Shown: piece by piece, positions 29,085 through 38,282 of the stretch
Numbering within the stretch: the stretch's first letter is position 1
Layout of the letters: each line of letters opens with the position of its first letter
Source of the DNA: Sphingomonas sp. LR60
Lineage (GTDB): Bacteria; Pseudomonadota; Alphaproteobacteria; Sphingomonadales; Sphingomonadaceae
DNA: 64,000 nt
Assembly (NCBI RefSeq): GCF_036855935.1
Contig: NZ_JASPFK010000001.1
Location: 593,501-657,500, forward strand
Direction: 5' to 3'
Translations under genes and position numbers: made by a program
The notes under the pieces: model-generated
Seen by the model: the letters and a program-made list of their open reading frames with translations, nothing else
Databases searched by the model: none
What the model was told of the DNA's origin: nothing

Positions 29085-29110
29085 TCAGCGCGAGGCGATG
29101 GGCGATCAGC

Positions 29111-29651
29111 CTAGCGCGCCCCCGCCACGATCCCCGCGACATACGTCCGCAACACCGCGCGCACCTGCGCAGGCTCCAGCGTCAGGCCGCCATCCAGCGC
29201 CAGCGTCGCCATGCCATGCACGATCGCCCAGCACCCCAGGGAAGCGACCGCATCCTCCGCACCGACCAGCGCCGCGACGCGGCCGGTGAGGATCGCGAAC
29301 GCCGGCGCGTCGGGCTGCTTCGGGGCGGCCGCGCCGCGGGCGAACATCGCGCGAAACAGCGCCGGATGCGCGCACGCGAAGTCGACATAGGCCGCCCCCT
29401 GCGCCACCAGCCGCTCGGCATCGCTGCCCTCGGCATCCGCAGCCGACAACGCATCGAGAAACATCGCGAGATCCGCGCTCGGCAACCGCCGCGAGCAACG
29501 CCGCCTTGTCCGCGAAGTGCCGATACGGCGCCATTGCCGACACCCCCGCGGCGCGCGCCAGCGCGCGGATACCCGGCTCGGCTTCCCCAGCCTCCAGCAT
29601 CGCGATCGCATGATCGAGCAAGGTGTCGCGCAAACCTGCCGTCGGAACCAT
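29111..29651 (-). pseudogene. TetR family regulator, frameshifted
   Basis: The N-terminal part (29651 to about 29475) holds the TetR helix-turn-helix: IRALARAAGVSAMAPYRHF followed by DKAALLAAVAERG. The C-terminal ligand-binding part is read in a different frame (DLAMFLDALSAADAEGSDAE to a stop at 29111) and has the TetR_C_33-like WAIVHGMATLALDG. Frames join near 29471-29481, where two bases are missing or one is extra; unlike the other frameshifts in this window it is not in a plain homopolymer. It is divergent from a DUF4188 gene with a clear operator between them. Whether the gene is functional is uncertain. Confidence 0.8.
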
Positions 29652-29658
29652 AAGCTGT

Positions 29659-29696
29659 TTACACCGTATACATGCCGAACTATGTGTACGGTGTAA
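29659..29696. promoter_or_regulatory. TetR operator between divergent genes
   Basis: TTACACCGTATACAT and ATGTGTACGGTGTAA are inverted repeats matching at 14 of 15 positions with an eight-base centre. It lies between the TetR start (29651) and the DUF4188 start (29714). This is the position and shape expected for autoregulation and control of the neighbour. Confidence 0.75.
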
Positions 29697-29713
29697 GCAG
29701 CGGAGCGACGATC

Positions 29714-30169
29714 ATGCAAGCCAGCGATGCGAAGAGGATGACGGTCGATCTCGCCGAGTGGCCGGATTTGGTCGTGGTGATGCTCGGCTTCCGCGTCGGC
29801 AGCCTGCGCGGTTTGCCGTCGTTCCTGCGCATCGGTCGCGGCCTGCGGGAGATCGCGCAATCGCCGCCCGACGGGCTGCTCGCTGCGCATCAATGCCTGC
29901 ACGGCTGGAACCATGTCGGCATCCGCCAATATTGGCGCGACCTCGAAAGTCTCGAAGCGTTCACCCGCTCGATGCCGCATGCCGGCTGGTGGAAGGATTT
30001 CCTAGCCGATCGCCACGGCAACGGCTTCTGGCACGAGGCCTATGCGGCACGCGGCGGGATGGAGGCGATCTACATCGACATGCCGCAGGCCACTGGCCTC
30101 GGCACCTTCGCCCCGGCGCTGCCTGCCCATGGGCGATTGCTGTCGAGCAGGGGGCGACTGGGACGTTAA
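29714..30169 (+). CDS. DUF4188 (monooxygenase-like) protein
   Basis: A 151-residue protein of the DUF4188 family, an alpha/beta-barrel related to antibiotic monooxygenases and phenylacetaldoxime dehydratase. Recognised segments are VVVMLGFRVGSLRGLPSFLR near residue 18, WRDLESLEAFTRSMPHAGWW near 75, and FWHEAYAARGGMEAIYIDMP near 100. The ATG at 29714 is preceded by GGAG; a longer in-frame start at 29672 would lie inside the TetR operator. Co-located with the TetR gene, it is probably its regulatory target. Reaction and substrate are unknown. Confidence 0.75.
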   Translation: MQASDAKRMTVDLAEWPDLVVVMLGFRVGSLRGLPSFLRIGRGLREIAQSPPDGLLAAHQCLHGWNHVGIRQYWRDLESLEAFTRSMPHAGWWKDFLADRHGNGFWHEAYAARGGMEAIYIDMPQATGLGTFAPALPAHGRLLSSRGRLGR

Positions 30170-30197
30170 GGCGTAGCATGCTGACTTCCCCGCTCCC

Positions 30198-30272
30198 GTC
30201 ATTGCGAGCGTAGCGAAGCGGCCCGGGGCCGGAGCAAGGCGCCCTCGATTGCTCCGCTCCGCTGACAACGAC
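30198..30272. repeat. Palindromic repeat, 'GAGCGTAGCGAAGC' family
   Basis: GTCATTGCGAGCGTAGCGAAGC at the left and GCTCCGCTCCGCTGACAACGAC at the right form an imperfect hairpin between two convergent genes. Confidence 0.65.
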
Positions 30273-30282
30273 GATCAAGCCG

Positions 30283-31359
30283 CTAAAATAACTCCCCCTG
30301 CGCGCCAGCCGGCTTGCGGAACAGATCGCACCGCAGGTCCAGCGCACGCCGCCGGTCGGGAAATCCCGCCTTGGTCCGCGCGATCCGAAAGCGCGTGCGC
30401 AGCAACTCCGCCCACGGCCCCTGACCCTTCATCCGCATTCCGAAGCGCGGGTCATTGTCCTTGCCACCCCGCAGCGACTGGATGATCGCCATGACCTTCC
30501 CCGCGCGATCGGGATAATGTTCGTCGAGCCACGCGCGAAACAGCGGCGCGACCTCCCACGGCAGCCGTACCGGAATGTACGACACGCCCAGCGCCCCCGC
30601 CGCTGCCGCGCGCGCGACGATCGTCTCGACCTCGCTGTCGGTGATCGCGGGGATCACCGGCGCCATGTTGACATAGGTCGGCACGCCTGCGTCGCTCAGC
30701 GCGCGCACCGCCGCCAGCCGCCGTTCGGGCGTGGTCGCGCGCGGCTCCAGCGTCATCGCGATGCGCGGATCGAGCGAGGTCACCGACATCGCCACCGCGA
30801 CCAGCCCCTTGGCAGCCATCGGGCCGAGCAGATCGAGATCGCGCACCACCCGGTCGGACTTGGTGGTGATGACCAAAGGATGATCGCATGCCGCCAGCAC
30901 CTCGATCAGCGCGCGCGTGATCCGCCATTCGCGCTCGATCGGCTGATAGGGATCGGTGTTCGTCCCCATCGCGATCGGCGCACAGGCATAGCCGGGCTTA
31001 CGCAGCTCGGCGCGCAGCAACGTGGCGGCATCGGGCTTGGCGAACAGCTTGGTCTCGAAATCGAGCCCCGGCGACAGATCGTGGAAGGCATGGCTCGGCC
31101 GTGCGAAGCAATAGATGCAGCCATGTTCGCAGCCGCGATAGGCGTTGATCGAGCGATCGAACGGCACGTCGGGAGACTGGTTGCGCGAGATGATCGAGCG
31201 CGGATGCTCGACGGTGACGGTCGTGCGCACCGGCGGCGGCGCGCCGTCGATCAGCGTGCGCGCGTCGCGCCAGTCGTCATCCTCTTCCGCCTGCGGCAGA
31301 TTGAAGCGCGCGCTCCGTGCATTGAGGGTCGCGCCGCGGTGAGGCCGTGGATTCGCCAT
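30283..31359 (-). CDS. Radical SAM protein, PA0069 family
   Basis: A 358-residue radical S-adenosylmethionine enzyme. The cluster motif GCEHGCIYCFARPSH (C-x3-C-x2-C) is near residue 84, after the family's NQSPDVPFDRSINAYRG. The family is annotated PA0069-type and is related to SplB-like photolyase proteins, but its substrate is not known. TNTDPYQPIEREW and SVTSLD are also conserved. The start ATG at 31359 has no close neighbour in operon; the VOC gene is divergent and the two share about 50 bases of promoter space. Confidence 0.9.
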   Translation of the reverse strand: MANPRPHRGATLNARSARFNLPQAEEDDDWRDARTLIDGAPPPVRTTVTVEHPRSIISRNQSPDVPFDRSINAYRGCEHGCIYCFARPSHAFHDLSPGLDFETKLFAKPDAATLLRAELRKPGYACAPIAMGTNTDPYQPIEREWRITRALIEVLAACDHPLVITTKSDRVVRDLDLLGPMAAKGLVAVAMSVTSLDPRIAMTLEPRATTPERRLAAVRALSDAGVPTYVNMAPVIPAITDSEVETIVARAAAAGALGVSYIPVRLPWEVAPLFRAWLDEHYPDRAGKVMAIIQSLRGGKDNDPRFGMRMKGQGPWAELLRTRFRIARTKAGFPDRRRALDLRCDLFRKPAGAQGELF

Positions 31360-31415
31360 TGCGCGAGGCTATCCGGCCGAATAGAACGTTACAAGAACAA
31401 ACAGGGAGATTCGAT

Positions 31416-31748
31416 GTGGCCCGCCTCTATTATCTCGAATTGCCGACCCGCGACCGTGCAGCGTCGAAAGGCTTCTATGCGCAGGCGTTCGGCTGGACCT
31501 TCACCGACTTCGGCCCGGATTATGCGGCGACGCTCAGCGGCGACACCGACGTCGGACTCGACGCCGCGGCGGATCGGATCGCCGCGCCTTTGCCGGTGAT
31601 CGAGGTGGAGGATCTGGAGGCGGTACAGGATGCCGTCGAACGCGCAGGCGGGACGATCACCGTGCCGATCTTCGCCTTTCCGGGCGGACGGCGCTTCCAC
31701 TTTCGCGATATCGACGGCCACGAGCTGGCGGCGTCGCAGGCGGGCTGA
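31416..31748 (+). CDS. Glyoxalase/VOC family protein
   Basis: A 110-residue protein with one vicinal-oxygen-chelate fold, beginning MARLYYLELPTRDRAASKGF. Residues about 4-110 contain the two beta-alpha-beta-beta-beta halves typical of the family, ending with FRDIDGHELAASQAG. Such proteins bind a metal and act as dioxygenases, isomerases or resistance proteins; here the function is unknown. The GTG start at 31416 follows GGGAG at good spacing, whereas the ATG at 31347 lies inside the divergent gene. Confidence 0.8.
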   Translation: MARLYYLELPTRDRAASKGFYAQAFGWTFTDFGPDYAATLSGDTDVGLDAAADRIAAPLPVIEVEDLEAVQDAVERAGGTITVPIFAFPGGRRFHFRDIDGHELAASQAG

Positions 31749-31763
31749 ACTGGCGCTTGCCGG

Positions 31764-31836
31764 CATTACGAGCGTAGCGAAGCAATCCAGGGCGTCCTGA
31801 TCCGGCGCTGGATTGCGTCGCTACGCTCGCGATGAC
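31764..31836. repeat. Inverted repeat, full copy of the 'GAGCGTAGCGAAGCAATCCAGG' family
   Basis: CATTACGAGCGTAGCGAAGC and GTCGCTACGCTCGCGATGAC pair, with AATCCAGGGCG and CGCTGGATTG inside. It sits between the convergent VOC and moaB genes and is the most complete copy of the family here. Confidence 0.8.
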
Positions 31837-31861
31837 GGATCGACCTGGGGTCGCACCGACC

Positions 31862-32389
31862 CTATCGCTCCATCAGCCGCGGCATCAATTCGACGAAATT
31901 GCACGGCCGGTGGCGGCTATCCAGTTGCGTCGACAGGATGCCGTCCCACGCGTCCTTCACCGCGCCGGTCGACCCCGGCAGCGCGAACACATAGGTTCCC
32001 CGCGCCACGCAGGCGCAGGCGCGGCTCTGCACCGTCGAGGTGCCGATCGTCTGGAAGCTCAGCCAGCGGAACAATTCGCCGAAGCCGGGGATCATCTTGT
32101 CCGCGACGCGCTCGACCGCCTCGGGTGTCACGTCGCGCCCGGTGACGCCGGTGCCGCCGGTGGTGATGATGCAATCGATCCGCGGATCGTCGATCCAGCG
32201 GTGGAGTTGCGCGATGATCGCGTCGACGTCGTCGCGCAGGATCGCGCGCTCGGCGAGAAGGTGCCCCGCGTTGAACAGGCGCTCGACCAACGTGTCGCCA
32301 GAGCGATCCTCCGCCAGCCCGCGCGTGTCGGACACGGTAAGGACCGCGATGCGGACGGGCAGGAAGGCGCGGCTTTCGTCGATCGGCAT
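31862..32389 (-). CDS. moaB: Molybdenum cofactor biosynthesis protein B
   Basis: MoaB/MogA-family protein that binds molybdopterin. The 175-residue protein starts [20 protein letters not shown], and has [20 protein letters not shown] and [16 protein letters not shown], both diagnostic of the MoCF-binding fold. The ATG at 32389 is chosen because the upstream in-frame extension is translated repeat DNA ([20 protein letters not shown]). The gene is an isolated unit; other moa genes are not in the window. Confidence 0.93.
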   Translation of the reverse strand: MPIDESRAFLPVRIAVLTVSDTRGLAEDRSGDTLVERLFNAGHLLAERAILRDDVDAIIAQLHRWIDDPRIDCIITTGGTGVTGRDVTPEAVERVADKMIPGFGELFRWLSFQTIGTSTVQSRACACVARGTYVFALPGSTGAVKDAWDGILSTQLDSRHRPCNFVELMPRLMER

Positions 32390-32462
32390 AGCGTCGAGGT
32401 AGCGGGGCGGGGCGGAGGCGTCCAGCGGGCCGCTCAAAGCAAATCGGACCCTGTCACTCACC

Positions 32463-32531
32463 CCGTTCGCCCTGAGCTTGTCGAAGGGCGTGCGACCGGG
32501 CACGTGCTTCGACAAGCTCAGCACGAACGGG
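32463..32531. repeat. Inverted repeat, 'GAGCTTGTCGAAG' family, upstream of moaB
   Basis: CCGTTCGCCCTGAGCTTGTC and GACAAGCTCAGCACGAACGG are a near-perfect inverted repeat. It is the best-conserved copy in the window and lies between moaB and the lytic transglycosylase. Confidence 0.9.
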
Positions 32532-32564
32532 AGGCATATGCTCCCGGACTAAAATCCCCCGCGC

Positions 32565-34393
32565 TCAGTTCGACTGGATCGGCGTCTGCACCCCGACGCT
32601 GGCGTTCACCGCCAGCGCGGTGTTCGGCGCAGGGTTCATCCGCACCGCGCTTGCCCCGGGCAGGCCGGGGAAGCGCGGCCACATGCCCTGCGCCAGCGCC
32701 GCACGGCTCGGGCTCTTCGCCTTGCCGCCCTGCGCCTCGTACATCCAGTAGTTGCGCAGCACCGTCACCACATAGCCGCGCGTCTCCCAATACGGGATGC
32801 TCTCGATATAGAGCAGCGGATCGCCGTTATCGTGGACCAGCGCGTTCCATTCGCCGACCGGCTTCGGCCCGGCATTATAGGCGGCGATCACCTTGGGCAG
32901 CAGCCCACCGGTCAGCCCCATGTCGCGCAGCTTCTCGATATGCCGCTGTCCGATATCGATATTGGTCGACGGCCGCGCCAGCGCATCCTGGTCGATCGTC
33001 AGTCCACGCTCGCGCATGTAATCGGTCGCGGCGGCGGGCATGATCTGCATGAGCCCGAATGCCCCCGCCGGGCTGCGCACCTTGTTGCGGAAACCCGATT
33101 CCTGCAGCGTGTGGGCGTAGACCAGCGCCTTGTCGATCCGCCACCCGGTGTCCGGCGTCCAGTTCGGCATCGGATAGCGCGTGTCAGCGGTAGCGACCGT
33201 GCCCTGCGGCAGATTGTGGGCCAGCCACACGGTCGTCGCGGGCAGGTTCAGCGATTCGCTGAAACGGACGAGGCTGGTGAACTCGGCCGGCGTGCCGATC
33301 CGTGCCTGTTGCCGCACCACGCGATCGGCATCGTCACTCTCGCCGATCTCGGCCAGCGCTGCGGCGACGCGGATGTTCGGACGCCGCTCTAACCGCGTCC
33401 AGTCCGCCGAGACCCGCTGCGGGCGCACGGCCGGCATCGCCAACCCCAGCGCTTGTCGCGCGAGCAGCCCATAGAAGGTCTCGCCATATTGCGCCGCGAC
33501 CTTCAGCCGCGCCTCGACCTTGTCGGGCCGCCCGCACGCCATGTCGGCGCGCGCCGCCCAGAACAGGGCGGTGGCGCGCAGATCGATATCGGGGCTACGC
33601 GCCGCGACATTCTCGAACTCGGTCTGCGTCGTCGCGCAATCCTGCTGCCGCCACGCCGCCAGCGCCTGCGTCCAGCGCCCGTGGATCGCCCAGTCGCCAC
33701 TACCCAGCGCGGCCTTCGCACCCATCGCGCGCGCCTGCGGGTCGAGCCCTTGCAGGAAATAGATCCACGCGATCCGTGCCTGCCACTCGGTCTGCGCCTC
33801 GGGCGACAGGCCGAAGGTGCTCTCCAGCAGCGTCTGCGCCTCTGCGCCCAGATCGGCCTTGACGAACGGCTGCATCTTCACCGCCAGATCGGCGGCGATC
33901 TGGTCGCTGGCGGTCGCCTTGGCGCGCACGCGGATCGGGGCGCCATCGTTCCAGATCAGCCGCTGCTGTTCGGGGAGGACGGGCAGGTCGCTGATCCCGC
34001 GCGCCTTCGCCACGCGCAGCAGCGCATCGCCCTGTGGCAGCTCGGGCGCCTCGGCCAGCAACCGCGCGACCGCCGCGCCGTCTGCCTTGGGCGAGCCCTT
34101 GGCAGTGTACAGCTCGGCACGCGCATAGGCGTGGAGCGGGCCGGTCGCCATGCCGTCGAGCGCGAGCTGCGCATCGGTCCAGCGCCCTTCATGGATCGCG
34201 GCGAACACCGCGCGATAGGCGCTCCGCTGCTCGGGGGTCAGCTGCGCCGGGATGCCGGCGTCTTCGCTCGCCGAGGGCGGCGGGGCAGGGGCGCGATCAC
34301 CGGCAATCCGCCGCCGACCGGCGCGGCCTGTGCCGGCGCGATCAGCGCCATGGCGGTGGCGATCATCAGCCCGGAGGCATACGCAACTTTCAC
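32565..34393 (-). pseudogene. Lytic transglycosylase (Slt70-like), frameshifted after the signal peptide
   Basis: A periplasmic soluble lytic murein transglycosylase. The main frame has the alpha-superhelical domain and a C-terminal catalytic SLT domain: QESGFRNKVRSPAGAFGLMQ (catalytic Glu), ATDYMRERGLTID and AYNAGPKPVGEWN. The signal peptide is in another frame: GTG at 34393, preceded by GGGGAGG, encodes VKVAYASGLMIATAMALIAP. The frames meet at the GGGG run at 34288-34291 (CCCC on the coding strand); adding one C joins them as one protein of about 610 residues. An indel error is likely. The GTG overlaps the stop of the upstream UDG-like gene. Confidence 0.88.
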
Positions 34394-35127
34394 GATTCGA
34401 CCTCCCCGGTCAGCAACAACAAATCCTTCCACGCTTCCGCCTTCGCCGCAGGCCGGTCGAGCAGGAAGCGCGGATGATGGCTCGCCACGACTTGCGTGAC
34501 CCTGCCATTCTTATGGTTAAGTGTATGAAAACGACCGCGCGCATCGGCGACGTTCATCGTCAGGATCGCACGGCTGGCCGCATCGCCCATCACCAGCAAC
34601 CGCTTCGGCGCGGCGAGCCCGACATGATGCCGCGCGATCTCGCCCAGCCGCGCCTCGGTCTCGCGCGGCACGCGACCGGTGGTCGGCCGCCGCACGCAGA
34701 CCGAGGCGAGCGCGGTATCGGCACGCGAGCGCCCGATCGCGGCAAGCATCCGCTCGAACAGCCGTCCGACCTCGCCCTCCATCAGCAATTCGCGATCGTC
34801 GCGCTCCGGGCAGTCGACGAACACCATCAGCTCCGCGTCTGCCGGCCCGCTCGCCGCGATCGCGCCGCCGCCCCAGCGCGCTTCCGGCGCGGCCTCGCCG
34901 ATCCGCCATGCCGCGAACGCCGTCGCATTCTCGGGCAGCGCGTCGCTGGCCGGCGCGACCTCGGCCACCGCCGGACGTACCGCCTGCCGCGCGGCGAGCT
35001 GCCGCGCCGCGCTGTCGAGCCACGCGAACCCGTCGTCGCCGACCACCACGTCGACCCCGGCATCGTGCCACCAGTCGAGCGCGCTGGCCGCCGCCTTCGT
35101 CCAGTCGAGATTCTGATCGGCCCCCAT
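34390..35127 (-). CDS. Uracil-DNA glycosylase superfamily protein
   Basis: A 245-residue protein of the family 4/UdgX-like superfamily, which removes uracil from DNA. The C-terminal half is recognisable: EVGRLFERMLAAIGRSRADT, RPTTGRVPRETEARL, PKRLLVMGDAASRAIL and HHPRFLLDRPAAKAEAWKDL, the last matching the HPS-type motif. The N-terminal GEAPG-type catalytic segment is not recognised: the corresponding place reads LMVFVDCPERDDRE. Fe-S Cys residues are also incomplete. It may be a diverged or inactive member. It ends with a stop overlapping the transglycosylase start and is divergent from the ETF-QO gene. Confidence 0.75.
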   Translation of the reverse strand: MGADQNLDWTKAAASALDWWHDAGVDVVVGDDGFAWLDSAARQLAARQAVRPAVAEVAPASDALPENATAFAAWRIGEAAPEARWGGGAIAASGPADAELMVFVDCPERDDRELLMEGEVGRLFERMLAAIGRSRADTALASVCVRRPTTGRVPRETEARLGEIARHHVGLAAPKRLLVMGDAASRAILTMNVADARGRFHTLNHKNGRVTQVVASHHPRFLLDRPAAKAEAWKDLLLLTGEVES

Positions 35128-35245
35128 GGCGCCATAGGATGGAGAGTTGACGCGAAGGTCAACTTGCTGGCACCGCCGATGCCGACAGAACGTTGGCACG
35201 ATACGACGAGCGCCCGGTGCGGGTGCGCGCGCAGGAGATGACGAA

Positions 35246-36904
35246 GTGAGCGACCGCGAATCCATGCCCTATGACGTGGTGATCGTCGGCGCCGGCCCGG
35301 CCGGGCTGTCGGCGGCGATCCGCCTCAAGCAGCTCGCCGCCGAACGCGATGCGGACCTCTCGGTCTGCGTGCTCGAAAAGGGCTCGGAGGTCGGCGCGCA
35401 CATCCTGTCGGGCGCGGTGATCGACCCGCAGACGCTCGACGAATTGCTCCCGACGTGGCGCGACGACGGTTGCCCGCTCGCCGAGGTGCCGGTGACGCAG
35501 AACGTCCACTGGGTGCTGACCAAGGCGGGCAAGGTCAACCTCCCCCACCTGTGGACCCCGCCGTTCCTCCACAACAAGGGCACGTACACCGGCTCGCTCG
35601 CCAACCTGTGCCGCTGGCTCGCCGGCAAGGCCGAGGAGCTGGGCGTCGAGATCTTCCCCGGCTTCGCCGCCGCCGAGATCCTGTTCAACGAGGACGGCAG
35701 CGTGAAGGGCGTCGCGACCGGCGACATGGGCGTCGCGCGCGACGGCACGCACAAGGGCGACTATCAGCCCGGCCTCGAACTCCACGCCAAATACACCTTC
35801 TTCTCCGAGGGCTGCCGTGGGCACCTCTCCAAGGAACTGATGCGCATCTTCGACCTGCGCCGCGATTGCGATCCGCAGGTCTATGGCCTGGGCGTCAAGG
35901 AATTGTGGGACATCGACCCCGCGCTCCACGAACCCGGCAAGGTCGTCCACACGCAGGGCTGGCCGCTCAGCGAGCATGGCGGCAACGGCGGCGGCTGGAT
36001 CTACCACCAGGCCGGCGGGCAGGTGTCGATCGGCTTCGTGACGTGGCTCAACTATTCCAACCCCTATGTCTCCCCGTTCCAGGAGATGCAGAAGTGGAAG
36101 ACCCATCCGCAGGTCGCCGCGCTGCTCAAGGGCGGCAAGCGCGTCAGCTACGGCGCGCGCGCGATCAGCGACGGCGGGTTGCAGTCGATCCCGAAGCTGG
36201 TCTTCCCGGGCGGCGCGCTGATCGGCGACAGCGCCGGCTTCCTCAACGTGCCGCGCATCAAGGGCACCCACACCGCGATGAAGAGCGGGATGCTCGCCGC
36301 CGAGGCCGCGGTCGACGCGATCCTGTCGCAGCGCGGCGGCGACGAACTGGCCGCCTATCCGGAGGCGTTCGAGCGCAGCTGGGTCAAGAAGGAGCTGTCG
36401 ATCGTCCGCAACGTCGTGCCGCTGGTCAAGAAGTTCGGCGACCTGCTCGGCTCGGGTCTGGCGGGCGTTACGATGTGGGCGGAATATGTCGGGCTCAAGA
36501 TGCCGTTCACGCTGCATCATCACCCGGACCACGAGACCTTGTGGCGCAAGGATCTCGTCAAGAAGATCGACTATCCGAAGGCGGACGGCGTGCTGACCTT
36601 CGATCGCCTGTCGTCGGTGTTCCTGTCGAACACCAACCACGAGGAGGACCAGCCGGTCCACCTCACGCTCAAGGACCCGGACGTCCCGGTCGCCTACAAC
36701 CTGCCGCTCTACGACGAACCGGCGCAGCGTTACTGCCCGGCGGGCGTGTACGAGATCGTCGGCGAGGAAACCGGCGACCCGAAGTTCGTCATCAACGCGC
36801 AGAATTGCGTCCACTGCAAGACGTGCGACATCAAGGACCCGACACAGAACATCAACTGGGTGGTGCCGGAAGGCGGCGGCGGTCCGAACTATCCGAACAT
36901 GTGA
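35246..36904 (+). CDS. Electron transfer flavoprotein-ubiquinone oxidoreductase
   Basis: A peripheral inner-membrane flavoprotein that moves electrons from ETF (fatty-acid and amino-acid oxidation) to ubiquinone. The 552-residue protein has the FAD-binding VVIVGAGPAGLSAAIRL near residue 11, the ETF-QO signature GWIYHQAGGQVSIGFVTWL near residue 250, and a C-terminal ferredoxin-like 4Fe-4S site INAQNCVHCKTCDIKDPTQN. The GTG start at 35246 has an AGGAG site eight bases upstream. The etfAB genes are not adjacent. Confidence 0.95.
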   Translation: MSDRESMPYDVVIVGAGPAGLSAAIRLKQLAAERDADLSVCVLEKGSEVGAHILSGAVIDPQTLDELLPTWRDDGCPLAEVPVTQNVHWVLTKAGKVNLPHLWTPPFLHNKGTYTGSLANLCRWLAGKAEELGVEIFPGFAAAEILFNEDGSVKGVATGDMGVARDGTHKGDYQPGLELHAKYTFFSEGCRGHLSKELMRIFDLRRDCDPQVYGLGVKELWDIDPALHEPGKVVHTQGWPLSEHGGNGGGWIYHQAGGQVSIGFVTWLNYSNPYVSPFQEMQKWKTHPQVAALLKGGKRVSYGARAISDGGLQSIPKLVFPGGALIGDSAGFLNVPRIKGTHTAMKSGMLAAEAAVDAILSQRGGDELAAYPEAFERSWVKKELSIVRNVVPLVKKFGDLLGSGLAGVTMWAEYVGLKMPFTLHHHPDHETLWRKDLVKKIDYPKADGVLTFDRLSSVFLSNTNHEEDQPVHLTLKDPDVPVAYNLPLYDEPAQRYCPAGVYEIVGEETGDPKFVINAQNCVHCKTCDIKDPTQNINWVVPEGGGGPNYPNM

Positions 36905-37133
36905 CCGACCGATCGTTGTCCCGGACCCGATCCGGGGCGATGCCCTGTTTTCGGCCGTGAAGCAAAGAGCACGAGCTCGGGAAAGAATAATCGGCAACGG
37001 ATGGCAGGAAAGGCGGCCGTGCTGACCGCCTCGGCGCAATTACCCGCGGCTTCCTTCCTACAAGGGGTTCCGACCGGGAACAGCGGGCACTGCTGTTGAG
37101 GGATTCACGCACCCCTCCATTTCGCCGCACGAT

Positions 37134-38111
37134 CTATGTCTCTTCAGGCGAAGCTACACGGAAGCTCTCCCGATAGCGGGCCGGGCTAACCTTCAATCGA
37201 CGCTGAAAAGCGGCTCGCATTTGATCGGGGCTGGCAAAGCCAGTGTCAAACGCGATCGACTTCAACGGCGCATCTGTCGCTTCAAGGAGGTTGCGCGCCT
37301 GGTCGAGCCTTATGGCCTCAACGAACTCGTGCGGCGTTATCCCAAGCTCCGTGACAAAGAGGCGCGCAATACTGCGTACGCTCGTGCCAGCGATTTCGGC
37401 AAGGCGCGAGACGGGCAGTGGCTGGTGGTGGTGTGCTATGACATGGGCTTGCACGCGCCCGATCGGCGTATCCGGATCGGTGCGCCGCGTGAGCAAGGGG
37501 CTGAATTGAGATTGGCCGCCCTGTCTTTGCGCCACTACGACGAGCCGCTTGGCAGAGGCGAGCGCCAGCGCCTCGCCGTGATCTTCGCCGATCAGCGCCA
37601 AGGTCATGTCGATCCCTGCCGTTACGCCCGCCGATGTGACAAGTGCACCATCGCGCGCATAGATGCGGTCGCCGTCTATGTTGGCATTGGGGAACATTTC
37701 GGCCAGTTTGGCCGCATTCTGCCAGTGGGTCGTTGCTGTGCGTTGATCGAGCAAGCCGGCGTGTCCGAGCGTGAAAGCGCCCGTGCAAATCGAGCCGTAG
37801 CGTTCGGCCCGCACGGCCCACTGCTTTAGCCACGCGGATAGCCGGTAGTCGGGCGATGTGTCGGATAGCGCCGGTCCGCCGGCGACCAACACGATGTCGA
37901 AGCGGCGCGGTGCTTGTTCCAGTGTCAGGTCGGGGACTATGGTCATGCCGTTGGAGGCACGCACCGGCTCTGCAGACGTGGCAAGGAGCTGGCACGAATA
38001 GCCGTCGTCTGCACCCAAGAGCGCTGTGGCCTCGGTAAACACATCCAACGGGCCTGCCACGTCCAGCGCCTGTACGCCATCGTGGATAATGACTGCCACG
38101 TCCTTCATCAT
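37134..38111 (-). CDS. GlxA family AraC-type transcriptional regulator
   Basis: A two-domain regulator of 325 residues. The N-terminal DJ-1/PfpI-like domain begins MMKDVAVIIHDGVQALDVAG and has the nucleophile-elbow region SICTGAFTLGHAGLLDQRTA near residue 115. The C-terminal AraC DNA-binding domain has two helix-turn-helix motifs (ISRLAEIAGTSVRSIAR-like sequence near residue 232, and FDTGFASPDQMRAAFQRRLK near 285). GC content is lower than in neighbouring DNA. It is divergent from an HD-domain gene with a 171-base gap and may regulate it. No clear ribosome-binding site is seen; a second Met one codon later is equally possible. Confidence 0.88.
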   Translation of the reverse strand: MMKDVAVIIHDGVQALDVAGPLDVFTEATALLGADDGYSCQLLATSAEPVRASNGMTIVPDLTLEQAPRRFDIVLVAGGPALSDTSPDYRLSAWLKQWAVRAERYGSICTGAFTLGHAGLLDQRTATTHWQNAAKLAEMFPNANIDGDRIYARDGALVTSAGVTAGIDMTLALIGEDHGEALALASAKRLVVVAQRQGGQSQFSPLLTRRTDPDTPIGRVQAHVIAHHHQPLPVSRLAEIAGTSVRSIARLFVTELGITPHEFVEAIRLDQARNLLEATDAPLKSIAFDTGFASPDQMRAAFQRRLKVSPARYRESFRVASPEET

Positions 38112-38282
38112 GATCAAATTGCGTCGCGCCTTCTGGCTGCCGGATATGAACGCCGATTGGCAGAAAATCACTGTGACGTCCAATTGCTGCCATGTCATGC
38201 AGCTGCGAAATCGGCCGCGTCAACCGCGCCCTTTCTGTTGTGCCCACACGGGCTGGCCGGGCGCTTGGATGGAGTACCGACC

